A stretch of 64,000 nt of DNA from Lacrimispora xylanisolvens (GCF_002934545.1 NZ_PTJA01000017.1:61234-125233), one strand, 5' to 3'; positions 8,440-17,426 are shown, counted from the first letter of the stretch. Numbers and translations: made by a program. Notes: generated from the letters alone by a model not told the origin.

Positions 8440-9903
8440 CTATTCAAATGTATATTCAGCATCAAACGAAACATTAGGCAGCGCTGCACAATCCGAGGCT
8501 GTAACCTCTGTGGGATTCTCTCCGTCTGAATCAATCAGATAGATGGTTCCACTGCTGTACTGATACTTATACTCACCATCGGACTTATATTTCTTATTGG
8601 ATGTCTGAACCTTCCCTGACTCATTAACCAGATAATAAGTATCTGTTCCGCTTACATTTATGCAGAACACCTGATAATCACTGTCTTCGTCAGCTTCCAC
8701 CAGCTTCCCTTTATAATAGAGGTAATCATCCTTTACTCCTGTATATCCACCTCCCTTATAGCTTCCTGAAGTATTGAAGTAATAAGTACCTGTGTCATCA
8801 TCTCCGTCATAGACACCTGTCTGCTTTCCAGTCTTCATTTTACCGTCACTGTCACTGTTTCCAAAGTAGGAGGAATATTCCGTATCACCAAATTCAAAAC
8901 CAATCAATCCTGACTGCATACAGCCATATTGATCAAAGAAATAGGAACTCCCATTAATTCTTACAGTGGCTGATGTAAGGGTATCGGAATTTTGAGCTAA
9001 ATATTTCGGGACACCGCTTGTATCAAAATAGTACCAGTATCCATCACCTTCTTCAGGAGTATCAGTTCCTTCTGTTATATCGCTTTTGTCATCTGAGTCA
9101 GACGGGTGATCGGTCAGATACTTCCAGCCAGTTGCCATGGCTCCATCATTCTCATCTCCAAAATACTTAAACTTGCTGATCCCGGTAGAATCTGCACTGG
9201 CAGCACTGGCAACTGCCACCCAGCCACTTTGCATAATTCCTTTTTCATCAAAATAGAATTTTGAGCCATTAATGGTTTTGGAAGTGTATCCGTCTGAGGA
9301 TTTTACCATTTTTCCGTTTGACTGAAAGTAGAACCATTCTGAACCATCACCAGAGGCTGTCGTTTCACTGACATCACCTTCCTCAGGTTCATTATCGCTT
9401 TCATACTCCAGACACAGCCACCCCTGTTTTCTTGCGCCGTCATTATCATCTCCCAGATAATAGGCCGAATCATCCTCAAAGTGCCAGCCAGTTCCCATTC
9501 GGCCATCATCATCAAAGTAATAATATTCATTGTTAATCTGTTTCCAGCTATCTGTAACTATCTTACCGGCTGTTCCCAGATAATACCAGCCTTCCTCACC
9601 AGAAGGTGAGTCATCCTCATCGGAATGGACCCATTGGTTCATCTGCATAACGCCGTCTTCATTTACATAATAGGTATCATCAATCCAGGCATTCTTTTCC
9701 ACTTCTCCGTCAGAATTTAGATAATACCAGTTATCTCCTGACTTTTTCCAGCTGGAAGTGACCTTACTTCCATCAGAGTCTAAGTATACCCAGTTATCAT
9801 TTTCATTGATCCAACCTGTTTCAGCTGCCATTGTGGTCATTGCAGCACCAAGGGTAAGAAACACTGCCGACAGACCTGCAGCAGCACAGTGATTTTTCTT
9901 CAT
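8440..9903 (-). CDS. Secreted choline-binding-type cell wall repeat protein (paralog 2)
   Basis: 487 aa. The signal peptide (MKKNHCAAAGLSAVFLTLGAA...) is followed by repeats such as WYYLNSDGEVEKNAW, YYFDDDGRMGTGW and FYFDEKGIMQSGW, with acidic linkers. The C-terminal module (TGVKDDYLYYKGKL...) is shared with the proteins at 4458-5810 and 48422-50173. I chose ATG 9901-9903, 10 bases after GGAG; a GTG three codons upstream is too close to the ribosome-binding site. It lies directly downstream of the two-component system. A TTCAAGG direct repeat sits upstream of its -10, so that system probably regulates it. Confidence 0.87.
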   Translation of the reverse strand: MKKNHCAAAGLSAVFLTLGAAMTTMAAETGWINENDNWVYLDSDGSKVTSSWKKSGDNWYYLNSDGEVEKNAWIDDTYYVNEDGVMQMNQWVHSDEDDSPSGEEGWYYLGTAGKIVTDSWKQINNEYYYFDDDGRMGTGWHFEDDSAYYLGDDNDGARKQGWLCLEYESDNEPEEGDVSETTASGDGSEWFYFQSNGKMVKSSDGYTSKTINGSKFYFDEKGIMQSGWVAVASAASADSTGISKFKYFGDENDGAMATGWKYLTDHPSDSDDKSDITEGTDTPEEGDGYWYYFDTSGVPKYLAQNSDTLTSATVRINGSSYFFDQYGCMQSGLIGFEFGDTEYSSYFGNSDSDGKMKTGKQTGVYDGDDDTGTYYFNTSGSYKGGGYTGVKDDYLYYKGKLVEADEDSDYQVFCINVSGTDTYYLVNESGKVQTSNKKYKSDGEYKYQYSSGTIYLIDSDGENPTEVTASDCAALPNVSFDAEYTFE

Positions 9904-9967
9904 AAGATGCACACTCCTTTTTGTTTGTTATACGTTTTGTCAGCTCTTATTTGAGACTGATGTGTAC

Positions 9968-10000
9968 ATCTTAGACTTATTACCTTGAAAATACCTTGAA
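9968..10000 (-). promoter_or_regulatory. Response-regulator-type direct repeat and -10, upstream of wall-binding gene 2
   Basis: On the minus strand TTCAAGGTATTTTCAAGG (two TTCAAGG half-sites, 11-base period, 9983-10000) is followed after exactly 9 bases by TAAGAT (9968-9973). The repeat takes the place of a -35, as in OmpR-family-activated promoters. A second copy with the same geometry is at 12059-12091. Confidence 0.72.
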
Positions 10001-10001
10001 G

Positions 10002-11210
10002 TTATAATTGAATTTCAAAAGATGCATAGGTTTGTCCGTCACTCATCACATTGACTTTACCATGATAAAGATCTAATATTGTTTGCGCAATGGATAATCC
10101 CAGACCATACCCTTCCGTTCTTCTGTTATGGGAGTCTTCTTCTCTGTAAAACCGCTGAAAAATCTGCTTCCTGGCTTTTTCAGAAATGCCCTCTCCGGTA
10201 TTATAGACCTTAATGCTGATTTTCTTTTTAAGCTTCTTTACAGTGACTTTCACTTCACCTCCGGCTTCCGAATATTTAAATGCATTATCCACAAAAATAT
10301 GGAGCATTTGAGTTAATAAATCCCGGTCACCATTAATTTTAAGTCCAGGTTCCACTTCATACATAAACTGCTTTCCCTGTTCATAAGCCAGACATTCATA
10401 TGGAAGCAATACCTCCATAGCCATTTTACTAAAATCAAAAGATTCTCCGGAATAGGTTACAGCCGGCTGCTCCATTCTGACCAGCTTCAGCATATCATTG
10501 ATCAGACGGCTCATCCGTTCAATCTCTGTCTGTACATAGGAAGTCCACTGGTTCTCTCCATACATATCCTCAAGTACACTTACATTGGCTGATATCACGG
10601 TTAAAGGCGTTTTCAATTCATGGCTGGCATCTGCCACAAACTGCTTTTGTCTTTGAAATCCCTCTTCAATGGGATTGACAACCAAATTTGATAGAAAGAT
10701 AACTGTTACCATTAAAATTCCCACTGCCAGTATGCCAATGACCAGACAAATATTTACCAGACGCCTGGTGTTCTCAAGCTCGTGAGAACAATCCATAAAT
10801 GCAAGGATATAGCCATAAGAGGTTTTATGCAGAAGAAACTGGTTTTCCTGCACCATCCCATTTTCTTTTCCAGTTTTATATATTTCTTCCGTCAGCTGCT
10901 GGATTTCATCCCTTGATAAGTTCTTATTCCCATTATCAATAATGGCTGTAATCTGACCGTCATTATTTAATTTAGCGACAGTGGTTCTTTTTAGATTGGA
11001 AATACGAGGTACCTTCTTACCAATTATGTCTCCCTTTTTCAGAGAAGGCTCCTGTTCCTGGTTTTCTATCACCCGCTGCAGCGTAAATACGGCATCCTTT
11101 CTCATGCTTACTGTCATGGAAATATTGATTGCAAAAAGCATAAAGCAAAAAATTACGCCTACGCTGGACATAGAGATAAGAATAAATTGATATCTCAGCC
11201 TTTTAATCAT
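10002..11210 (-). CDS. Membrane sensor histidine kinase
   Basis: 402 aa. The first transmembrane helix is at about residues 9-31 and the second at about 150-177, with a ~115-residue extracytoplasmic loop between. The H-box DASHELKTPLTV has the phospho-accepting His near residue 198. The N, G1 and G2 boxes of the HATPase_c domain follow (IFVDNAFKYSE, YGLGLSIAQTI). Its ATG overlaps the regulator stop (ATGA). The sensed signal is unknown; the adjoining wall-binding gene suggests an envelope role. Confidence 0.92.
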   Translation of the reverse strand: MIKRLRYQFILISMSSVGVIFCFMLFAINISMTVSMRKDAVFTLQRVIENQEQEPSLKKGDIIGKKVPRISNLKRTTVAKLNNDGQITAIIDNGNKNLSRDEIQQLTEEIYKTGKENGMVQENQFLLHKTSYGYILAFMDCSHELENTRRLVNICLVIGILAVGILMVTVIFLSNLVVNPIEEGFQRQKQFVADASHELKTPLTVISANVSVLEDMYGENQWTSYVQTEIERMSRLINDMLKLVRMEQPAVTYSGESFDFSKMAMEVLLPYECLAYEQGKQFMYEVEPGLKINGDRDLLTQMLHIFVDNAFKYSEAGGEVKVTVKKLKKKISIKVYNTGEGISEKARKQIFQRFYREEDSHNRRTEGYGLGLSIAQTILDLYHGKVNVMSDGQTYASFEIQL

Positions 11211-11884
11211 ATCGCCTGTTCCTCCAGCCTGTATCCCCTGCCACGAATGGTCTTTATTGATGTGTCACATTCCAGATATGTCATTTTTTTTCTGAGAAAG
11301 GATATGTATACTTCTACCTGATTGTACTCCGCCTCATTTGCGTATCCCCAGACTTTCTCTGCAAACAATTCCTTCGTTATTATCTGCCGGCTGTTTGTGA
11401 AAAGAATTTCCATTGTGTGATATTCCTTCACCCCCAGTTTTACACGACGCTCCCCGCAGCAAAGTTCGCTGGTATTCCGGTCTAATTCTAAATCTCCATA
11501 TCGCAATATATCTCCGGTAAATTGTCCCGTTCTTCTTCCTAAAGCTCTGATTCTGGCCATAAGCTCTCCCATGGCAAAAGGTTTGGCAAGATAGTCATCT
11601 GCACCAGTATCAAGCCCCGCAATCCGATCCTCAACTTCGGACTTTGCAGTAAGAAGCAGTACGGAGGATTGTATCCCGCTTTTTCTCAGCTGGCGAAGAA
11701 CAGAGAGACCATCTTTCCCAGGAAGCATAATATCCAGCAGTATAACATCGTAAATACCGGTTTCTCCAAAATGGATCGCTTCTTCTCCATCATAGGCTGC
11801 ATCAACCTCATACCGGTTTCGCCTTAATATTTCTGCAACCGCTGCAGACAGTGAGGTTTCATCCTCTACCAGAAGTATCCTCAT
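11207..11884 (-). CDS. OmpR/PhoB-family response regulator
   Basis: 225 aa. The receiver domain has acidic residues EDE near position 7-9, phospho-acceptor Asp51 (VILLDIMLPG) and Lys in the LAKPF motif. A C-terminal winged-helix DNA-binding domain follows (about 125-222, ending IKTIRGRGYRLEE). This class binds direct repeats, matching the TTCAAGG-N4-TTCAAGG sites at 9983-10000 and 12074-12091. The ATG follows AAAGGAG. It is co-transcribed with the kinase. Confidence 0.94.
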   Translation of the reverse strand: MRILLVEDETSLSAAVAEILRRNRYEVDAAYDGEEAIHFGETGIYDVILLDIMLPGKDGLSVLRQLRKSGIQSSVLLLTAKSEVEDRIAGLDTGADDYLAKPFAMGELMARIRALGRRTGQFTGDILRYGDLELDRNTSELCCGERRVKLGVKEYHTMEILFTNSRQIITKELFAEKVWGYANEAEYNQVEVYISFLRKKMTYLECDTSIKTIRGRGYRLEEQAI

Positions 11885-11978
11885 ACTTTTCTCCTTTTCG
11901 TTTACTATTTACTTTTATTAAATCGAAATTCAATGACGATTTATTGAACTTTCTATGTTAATTGTGTGAAATGGGTAT

Positions 11979-12003
11979 GAAAAAAGGACCGGAAGTACCG
12001 GCC
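11979..12003 (-). terminator. Terminator downstream of the RpiR regulator gene
   Basis: A 7-bp GC-rich stem (GGGCCGG / CCGGTCC, one G-U pair) with a 5-base loop is followed by six U on the minus strand. Confidence 0.9.
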
Positions 12004-12052
12004 CATTTCAGTAATGCTATTTACTTAAATAAAAAGGGAGTTTGTTTCCATC
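11979..12052 (-). ncRNA. Candidate small RNA or attenuated leader upstream of the two-component system
   Basis: A transcript from the -10 at 12059-12064 would run about 75 nt to a strong hairpin, GGGCCGG-TACTT-CCGGTCC (11986-12003), plus six U. It therefore ends about 95 bases before the regulator gene. The unit holds a C-rich stretch (ACTCCCTTTTT) resembling anti-Shine-Dalgarno loops. It could be a free sRNA, or a leader allowing some read-through. The hairpin also terminates nanE-rpiR transcription, so the element may simply be that terminator. Confidence 0.4.
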
Positions 12053-12058
12053 AATGAC

Positions 12059-12091
12059 AGATTAACACCTGATCCTTGAAAAAACCTTGAA
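12059..12091 (-). promoter_or_regulatory. Second TTCAAGG direct repeat with spaced -10
   Basis: TTCAAGGTTTTTTCAAGG (12074-12091) differs from the copy at 9983-10000 at one of 18 positions. It is again followed by 9 bases and a weak -10, TAATCT (12059-12064). It starts 10 bases past the rpiR stop. Confidence 0.65.
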
Positions 12092-12100
12092 CTGTTCCTG

Positions 12101-12955
12101 TCAGCACATTTTATCCAATACTGATGCGGAGACTCTTTCATTCACCTGATTGCAAATATCAAAATATCTTCTGTAATATTCTGTATACATCAAATCAATT
12201 AAAAAAAGCTGGCTGATCTCTGAGGATGTGGACCCTCCCTGCAGCGGTCCTTCATTTGCCCCGCAAAGCAGGGTTACATCTGAAAAAGAGGTAAGGGGCG
12301 ACTTAACAAACCGGGTAATGCAAATTGTCGTCGCTCCTGCTTTTTTTGCAAGCTCCGCCACATGAATGGTATCTTTCGTAGCGCCTGAATAGGAAAATAT
12401 AACGGCTGCCTCCCCCTCCCCCATCATGGAAGCCACCATGGCCTGCATATGGGAATCTGACACACAGGACACCTTGGGTTCGATTCTAAGAAATTTATTT
12501 GCTGCCTTCATGGCAGAAAGCATGCTTGCTCCAACACCAAAAAAGCAAATTCTCTTTGCTTCATGAAGATACCGGATAACCTGATCAAAGTTCTCCTCAT
12601 TTAAAAGAGAATAGGTCTCTTCCAGCGCACTCATATTGGTATTAAGCACTTTTCTTGAAACTTCAGCAAAAGAATCCTTCAGGCTGATGTCTCCTTCTAA
12701 ACGCCCCTGACCTGTAGTCTCATCGTGGAGACTTAAAGACAGCAGCATTTTAAACTCCTGATACCCTTTTAATTCCAGGGTTTTGCAAAAACGAAATACT
12801 GTAGTATCCCCTACCTCACACGCTTCTGCCAGATCCGTAATAGACAGAAACAGCACCTCTCTGTAATTCAGCAGAATGTAATCTGCCACCTTCCGCTCGG
12901 CTTTCGTAAATTGATTATACTCGGCCCGGATCCTGGTCAAAAAATCGCCTTTCAT
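12101..12955 (-). CDS. MurR/RpiR-family transcriptional regulator
   Basis: 284 aa. An N-terminal HTH_6 domain (about 1-77; LSITDLAEACEVGDTTVFRFCKTL) precedes a C-terminal SIS sugar-phosphate-binding domain (about 110-270; CFFGVGASML, FSYSGATKDT). The family senses phosphosugars. Here it follows nanE with stop/start overlap TGATG, so the likely ligand is ManNAc-6-P or a related amino-sugar phosphate. I use ATG 12953-12955; the preceding GTG is less likely. No other sialic-acid gene (nanA, nanK) is nearby. Confidence 0.88.
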   Translation of the reverse strand: MKGDFLTRIRAEYNQFTKAERKVADYILLNYREVLFLSITDLAEACEVGDTTVFRFCKTLELKGYQEFKMLLSLSLHDETTGQGRLEGDISLKDSFAEVSRKVLNTNMSALEETYSLLNEENFDQVIRYLHEAKRICFFGVGASMLSAMKAANKFLRIEPKVSCVSDSHMQAMVASMMGEGEAAVIFSYSGATKDTIHVAELAKKAGATTICITRFVKSPLTSFSDVTLLCGANEGPLQGGSTSSEISQLFLIDLMYTEYYRRYFDICNQVNERVSASVLDKMC

Positions 12956-13689
12956 CACTCTGACTCTCCCTTTTGTTTATACTCTTTAAATTCCTGGGTT
13001 CGGCACCCGGCACCCTGAATAAATTCCCGTGTTATCTCTCTTGGTCTTGTAATCGCACTTCCCACTACTGCTGCCCACGCCCCTGCCTTGAAGGCAGACG
13101 CAAGCTGATCAGGGGTTTTAATCCCCCCCTCTGCTATCACAGGCTTCCCGCAATCCCTGGAAAGCTGTTCAATCAGTTCCACATCCGGAAGCTGTCTGTT
13201 CCGTGTATAATCCGTATATCCACTGAGAGTAGTGCCAATAAAGTCCATTCCCAGACGTGCGGCAGCCATTCCTTCTGCATAATTTGAACAGTCTGCCATG
13301 AGAAGCTGATCTGGAAATTTATCCCTGATCTTATATATAAAATCCTCTAAGTTTTTCTCAGATGGATGGGGTCTTATAGTACAGTCCAGAGCGATAATTT
13401 CCACTCCCTCCAAAACCAGGGCTTCCACTTCCAGCCTGGTAGGAGTTATGACTGTTTCATACCCCTCATACTTCTGTTTAATAATGCCTATCACAGGCAG
13501 ATCAACTGTTTTTTTTATTTCCCGGATATCGGATATGGAGTTTGCCCGTATTCCGACTGCACCGCCTTCTTTTGCCGCATATGCCATGCGGGACATAATA
13601 TAAGAGCTGTAAAGAGGTTCATCCTTAAGAGCCTGGCAGGATACAATGAGCCCTCCCGCCAAACGGTTGTAAACAACTGCCTTATCCAT
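12955..13689 (-). CDS. nanE: N-acylglucosamine-6-phosphate 2-epimerase
   Basis: 244 aa TIM-barrel protein converting ManNAc-6-P to GlcNAc-6-P in sialic acid/ManNAc catabolism. Family motifs: GGLIVSCQAL at the N-terminus, GAVGIRANS, PVIGIIKQ, ALDCTIRPHP, VIAEGGIKTP, and GAWAAVVGSAITRP at the phosphate site. Upstream, TTGCTT and TATGAT separated by 18 bases may be a promoter. It is coupled to the RpiR regulator downstream. A partial pathway: import and lyase genes must lie elsewhere. Confidence 0.92.
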   Translation of the reverse strand: MDKAVVYNRLAGGLIVSCQALKDEPLYSSYIMSRMAYAAKEGGAVGIRANSISDIREIKKTVDLPVIGIIKQKYEGYETVITPTRLEVEALVLEGVEIIALDCTIRPHPSEKNLEDFIYKIRDKFPDQLLMADCSNYAEGMAAARLGMDFIGTTLSGYTDYTRNRQLPDVELIEQLSRDCGKPVIAEGGIKTPDQLASAFKAGAWAAVVGSAITRPREITREFIQGAGCRTQEFKEYKQKGESE

Positions 13690-13838
13690 ATCTGTTTATC
13701 CCCTTTCTGTGCAAAGTAATCATATCACAGATGAAAAAGATCAAGCAATTAAATTTTTGTTTTTCAGGCTAATTTCAGTCAGTGAACACAAGTAAATGAT
13801 ATACTTCTACTGTAATTTATACTAAGGAGGAAATGGGA

Positions 13839-14315
13839 ATGGAAATATCAGGATTATCAGGTTCTTCTTCCTACGACCAGCTGCAAGAGCTTCAGCTGCA
13901 GAAGGAAAAAGAAAAGAAAGCGGCAGAACAGGCAGCTGCAGAAAGCGCACAGATCACAGCTTCCCAAACGGTAACAGATGCTGCTGCAGCAAAAACGGTT
14001 TCAGGCACCTCACAACGTGTGGACACCATTGAAATCAGCCAGGAAGGAAGGGCATATCAGCAAAAAATGCAGGGACCGCCTCCACCAAAAGATTCCAATG
14101 TAACAGAAGCCGCTTCAACAGAAGCTTCAGGCTCCTCTACTGTTTTAACCGGCCTGACAGAAGAAGAAATTAGTAAGCTTGTTGATAAGGGAACCATTAC
14201 GCAGGCGGAGGCCAATGCTGAGCTGGCAAGAAGAACGGCATTAAAGGAAGCTCAGGACAACCAGGAAACCAGTAATACAGGTACGGAATATATCCAAATA
14301 GACGAAGAAGAATGA
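13839..14315 (+). CDS. Hypothetical coiled-coil/low-complexity protein
   Basis: 158 aa, no recognised domain. An N-terminal Gln/Glu/Lys/Ala-rich helical stretch (about 12-35) is followed by an Ala/Thr/Ser-rich linker. A central VDTIEISQEGRAYQQ segment resembles short motifs in flagellar/FlgM-like proteins of Clostridia, but the match is too weak to assign. The C-terminal helix LTEEEISKLVDKGTITQAEA precedes an acidic tail. No signal peptide. I chose ATG 13839-13841, eight bases after AAGGAGG; the ATG at 13833 is only two bases from it. Confidence 0.7.
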   Translation: MEISGLSGSSSYDQLQELQLQKEKEKKAAEQAAAESAQITASQTVTDAAAAKTVSGTSQRVDTIEISQEGRAYQQKMQGPPPPKDSNVTEAASTEASGSSTVLTGLTEEEISKLVDKGTITQAEANAELARRTALKEAQDNQETSNTGTEYIQIDEEE

Positions 14316-14324
14316 TTTTGATTG

Positions 14325-14350
14325 CAGCCCGGCATGACGCCGGGCTGTTT
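14325..14350 (+). terminator. Terminator of the 13839-14315 gene
   Basis: CAGCCCGGC / GCCGGGCTG form a 9-bp stem with a 5-base loop, then TTT. The U-run is short but the stem is strong. Confidence 0.78.
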
Positions 14351-14460
14351 CATAATAAAAATTAATATTATTTTCACATAATTTTCCAGCAATCAGCGTA
14401 GGGTTTATGATATAATAAGGAAATCGTTAAGACAGTTTATTTTATAAGGAGTAAGAAATT

Positions 14461-15753
14461 ATGAAAAAGATAATCCGCGCTGCATGTCTGTCCCTGGCAA
14501 TCCTGCTTGCTGGGTATTCACTCTGGCTGAATCCCCTGGACGACACTTCAGGCGCATCAGTAGAACCGCTTCATATATCATCAAAAGATCAGGGACAAGA
14601 CTTACATGTCATGGCACTTGGTCCAGGGCTTAACAACCTCTCGCCCTCTGATGAATTTTCCACTTATCAGTGGGGGTTAAAAAATGACGGAGAATTTCGT
14701 CTCATTGAACTGGTACAGAAATTTAAGTACGTAGATAACCTGTACAGCGAAGTCAACAACGGAGGAAACTTATCCATCCCAAAACCTGGACCTGGAAACT
14801 ATGAATCGAAAGTGACTCATGCTGTTTCGGGAATCGACATTAACATTCAACCGGCGTGGGCACTCTATGATCAGGCACAAAACAAACGGTCTGTTATTGT
14901 AGCAATCATTGATACTGGTATTGATATCAATCATCAGGAACTGCGTAATGCGATCTGGACCAACCCGGGAGAGATTGACGGAGACGGTCTTGACAACGAT
15001 GGCAATGGTTATGTAGATGATATTCACGGCTGGAACTTCTATTCAAACAATAATAAAGTCTTTTCTGGCAGTGAAGACAGTCACGGTACCCATGCTGCCG
15101 GAACCATCAGTGCATCCAGAGGTTCCTATGGAATCGCCGGCATTACCGATAATAATTATGTAAAAATCATGCCATTAAAAGCGCTGGGAGGAAAAGAAGG
15201 GGTTGGTTCCCCTGACGCTGTCATTAAAGCGATTAAATATGCTGAGGAAAAAGGAGCTTCCATCTGTAATCTCAGTATGGGAACAACTGGATACAGCGAA
15301 GAACTTGCCCAGACAATGAAGAACTCTCATATGCTTTTTGTAGTCTCCTGTGGCAACGGAGGAGTATCAGGCCTTGGTTATAATACAGATGTTTACCCTG
15401 TTTATCCCGCCTCTCTTCCATATGATAATATTATATCTGTGGCTAACATCTTATTTGACGGAACACTGAGCAAGGATTCCAATTACGGAGCTGCAAGTGT
15501 GGATATCGCAGCCCCCGGCACCTATATCTTAAGCACCATTCCGGATAACTCATATGGATATATGAGTGGCACCTCAATGGCTGCACCTATGGTGACAGGC
15601 GTTGCAGCCATGCTCTATTCTTATCGGACTGACATTAACTTAGGAGACGTGAAAAATATCATTTTAAGCTCCAGCAGAAAACTGGATACCCTATCTGGCA
15701 AAACTGCAAGCGGTGGTCTTTTGGACGCTTACAGTGCTCTCACCTGGAAATAG
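14461..15753 (+). CDS. Secreted subtilisin-like serine protease (S8)
   Basis: 430 aa. An N-terminal hydrophobic segment (residues 5-22) is a signal peptide or anchor, followed by a short prodomain-like region. The catalytic triad is visible: Asp151 (IIDTGID), His208 (SHGTHAAGT) and Ser372 (GTSMAAP), with oxyanion Asn299. The DGDGLDNDGNGYVDD insertion looks like a calcium-binding loop. The enzyme is complete, so an active extracellular or wall-associated protease is expected. A TATAAT at 14411-14416 may be the -10. It is monocistronic between two terminators. Confidence 0.93.
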   Translation: MKKIIRAACLSLAILLAGYSLWLNPLDDTSGASVEPLHISSKDQGQDLHVMALGPGLNNLSPSDEFSTYQWGLKNDGEFRLIELVQKFKYVDNLYSEVNNGGNLSIPKPGPGNYESKVTHAVSGIDINIQPAWALYDQAQNKRSVIVAIIDTGIDINHQELRNAIWTNPGEIDGDGLDNDGNGYVDDIHGWNFYSNNNKVFSGSEDSHGTHAAGTISASRGSYGIAGITDNNYVKIMPLKALGGKEGVGSPDAVIKAIKYAEEKGASICNLSMGTTGYSEELAQTMKNSHMLFVVSCGNGGVSGLGYNTDVYPVYPASLPYDNIISVANILFDGTLSKDSNYGAASVDIAAPGTYILSTIPDNSYGYMSGTSMAAPMVTGVAAMLYSYRTDINLGDVKNIILSSSRKLDTLSGKTASGGLLDAYSALTWK

Positions 15754-15756
15754 CAA

Positions 15757-15788
15757 AAAACTGTGCGGATGAATTCCGCACAGTTTTT
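15757..15788. terminator. Bidirectional terminator between subtilase and motB
   Basis: CTGTGCGGA / TCCGCACAG stem flanked by A-run and T-run on both sides, so it can serve the plus-strand protease and the minus-strand motB. Confidence 0.9.
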
Positions 15789-15807
15789 TATTTAATATGT
15801 GTACAAT

Positions 15808-16626
15808 CTACTTTACAAGCTGTTCTTCCAGATTATTGTACTTTGAACTCAGAATAATAATATCAATACGTCTGTTTTTAGCTCTTCCTTCATCAGTGGA
15901 ATTATCTGCAACCGGTTTATATTCCCCATACCCTACTGCAATAAGCTTATTGGGAGAAAAGCTTTCTTTATCAATAAAAAGTTTCACTACATTTACAGCC
16001 CTCGCAGTTGATAACTCCCAGTTAGATGGATATGAACTGTGTTTAATAGGCACATTATCAGTATGTCCCTCAATTCGTATATAGTTATCAACTGTATTCA
16101 GAAGATTAGCTACTTCCATCAGAGTTTCTTCGCTTTGTTTTTTTATTTGTGCACTACCCGAATCGAAAAATATTGCATTGTTTAATCTGATTACAAGACC
16201 TCGCATGTCAATCATAGTAGACGCTGACTGATCCATACCATCATCATGTAATTTGGTATCAATTTCTTTTTTTAAGGTCTCAAGCTTCTTCAATTCATAT
16301 TCGCCTAAAAAGCTTTCCAGCTCGCTCTCTGTCTCTATATTTAATGGTCCCCCCGCGGGGGTAGCATCAGAGGGTGAACTATTGGAAATAGGGCCGGATC
16401 CCCCCGATCCAGATCCAGAACCGGAACCCTGACCATTATATTCTTTGTTCATCATAGAAGAGGAAAATTCCTGAGAAATCTGCTGCGCTTTTTGGGCATC
16501 AATTTTGCTGACAGCAAAAAGAACGATGAAAACTGCCAGCAGCAACGTCATCAAATCTGAATACGGCAAAAGCCATGCCTCTCCAGCTTCCTCTTCCTGA
16601 TGTGCCTGCTCTCTCTTTTTTGACAT
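15808..16626 (-). CDS. motB: Flagellar stator protein MotB
   Basis: 272 aa. A single N-terminal transmembrane helix carries the proton-binding Asp24 (LLPYSDLMTLLL). A Gly/Ser-rich linker (GSGSGSGGSG) is followed by a C-terminal OmpA-like peptidoglycan-binding domain (IEGHTDNVPI, NWELSTARAVNV, KNRRIDIIIL). With MotA it forms the stator that drives the flagellar motor. It lies 11 bases after motA. No other flagellar genes are in the window. Confidence 0.94.
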   Translation of the reverse strand: MSKKREQAHQEEEAGEAWLLPYSDLMTLLLAVFIVLFAVSKIDAQKAQQISQEFSSSMMNKEYNGQGSGSGSGSGGSGPISNSSPSDATPAGGPLNIETESELESFLGEYELKKLETLKKEIDTKLHDDGMDQSASTMIDMRGLVIRLNNAIFFDSGSAQIKKQSEETLMEVANLLNTVDNYIRIEGHTDNVPIKHSSYPSNWELSTARAVNVVKLFIDKESFSPNKLIAVGYGEYKPVADNSTDEGRAKNRRIDIIILSSKYNNLEEQLVK

Positions 16627-16637
16627 ATGTAATCACC

Positions 16638-17426
16638 CTATTCCTTTTTATTCTGCTGTGCTTCAATCTTTTTCTGCTTATATTTAGGAAGACAAGCAAG
16701 TAATTTTTCCCTGAGTACGAAGGGAGAATCCCCGTGCTGCATGGATATAATACCTTTTAGGATGATCTCTTTCGCCATAACTTCCTGCTGGCTTTTCACT
16801 TTCAGTTTTTTTGCAAATGGATTCCATAAAACATATCCGGTAAAAATACCAAGTATGGTTGCGATAAACGCGGCAGCAATCGCTTCCGCCATTCGTTCCG
16901 TATCATTGATTGAGGACATGGCAGCAATCAAACCAAAAACCGCACCCAATACACCCAGGGTAGGCGCATAGGTACCGGCAGACGAAAAGATGCTGGCATT
17001 AATTTCATGGCGTTTTTCCATGGCACTGATTTCCGATTCCAGAATGTCCTCGATTACCTCTTCGCCAGTTCCATCAACAAGTAAACGGATACCTTTCTTT
17101 AAAAATGGATCTTCCAGCTCTTCCGCCTTTGCCTCCAGGGATAATAAGCCTTCTGAACGTGCTTTCTTCGCCAGTTCATACATCAGTTCTATCATTTCAG
17201 CTTCTGATTGGCCTTTCTTCTTTGTAAACAACACCTTGAATAAAGAGCCGATGACTTTAACATTCTCTCCTGGAAAAGAATTTAATATTGTGGCAATCGT
17301 TCCAACAATAATAACAAAAAATGCTGCAGGATTTAAAAGTACTGCAAAATCAATGTGTTTAAAAATCATCGCGCCAACAACAGCTATAACGCCGACTATA
17401 ACGCCCAGTATGGTAGTAATTTCCAT
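16638..17426 (-). CDS. motA: Flagellar stator protein MotA
   Basis: 262 aa with four transmembrane helices, two near the N-terminus (residues ~1-50) and two near 150-205. The cytoplasmic loop carries the charged residues expected to touch FliG, and the TM3 region has LGVLGAVFGLIAAMS with proline/glycine-rich packing. The start follows AAAGGAG. A candidate promoter TTGCTG-18-TATAAT lies just upstream; no SigD-type GCCGATAA element was found. First gene of motAB. Confidence 0.94.
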   Translation of the reverse strand: MEITTILGVIVGVIAVVGAMIFKHIDFAVLLNPAAFFVIIVGTIATILNSFPGENVKVIGSLFKVLFTKKKGQSEAEMIELMYELAKKARSEGLLSLEAKAEELEDPFLKKGIRLLVDGTGEEVIEDILESEISAMEKRHEINASIFSSAGTYAPTLGVLGAVFGLIAAMSSINDTERMAEAIAAAFIATILGIFTGYVLWNPFAKKLKVKSQQEVMAKEIILKGIISMQHGDSPFVLREKLLACLPKYKQKKIEAQQNKKE

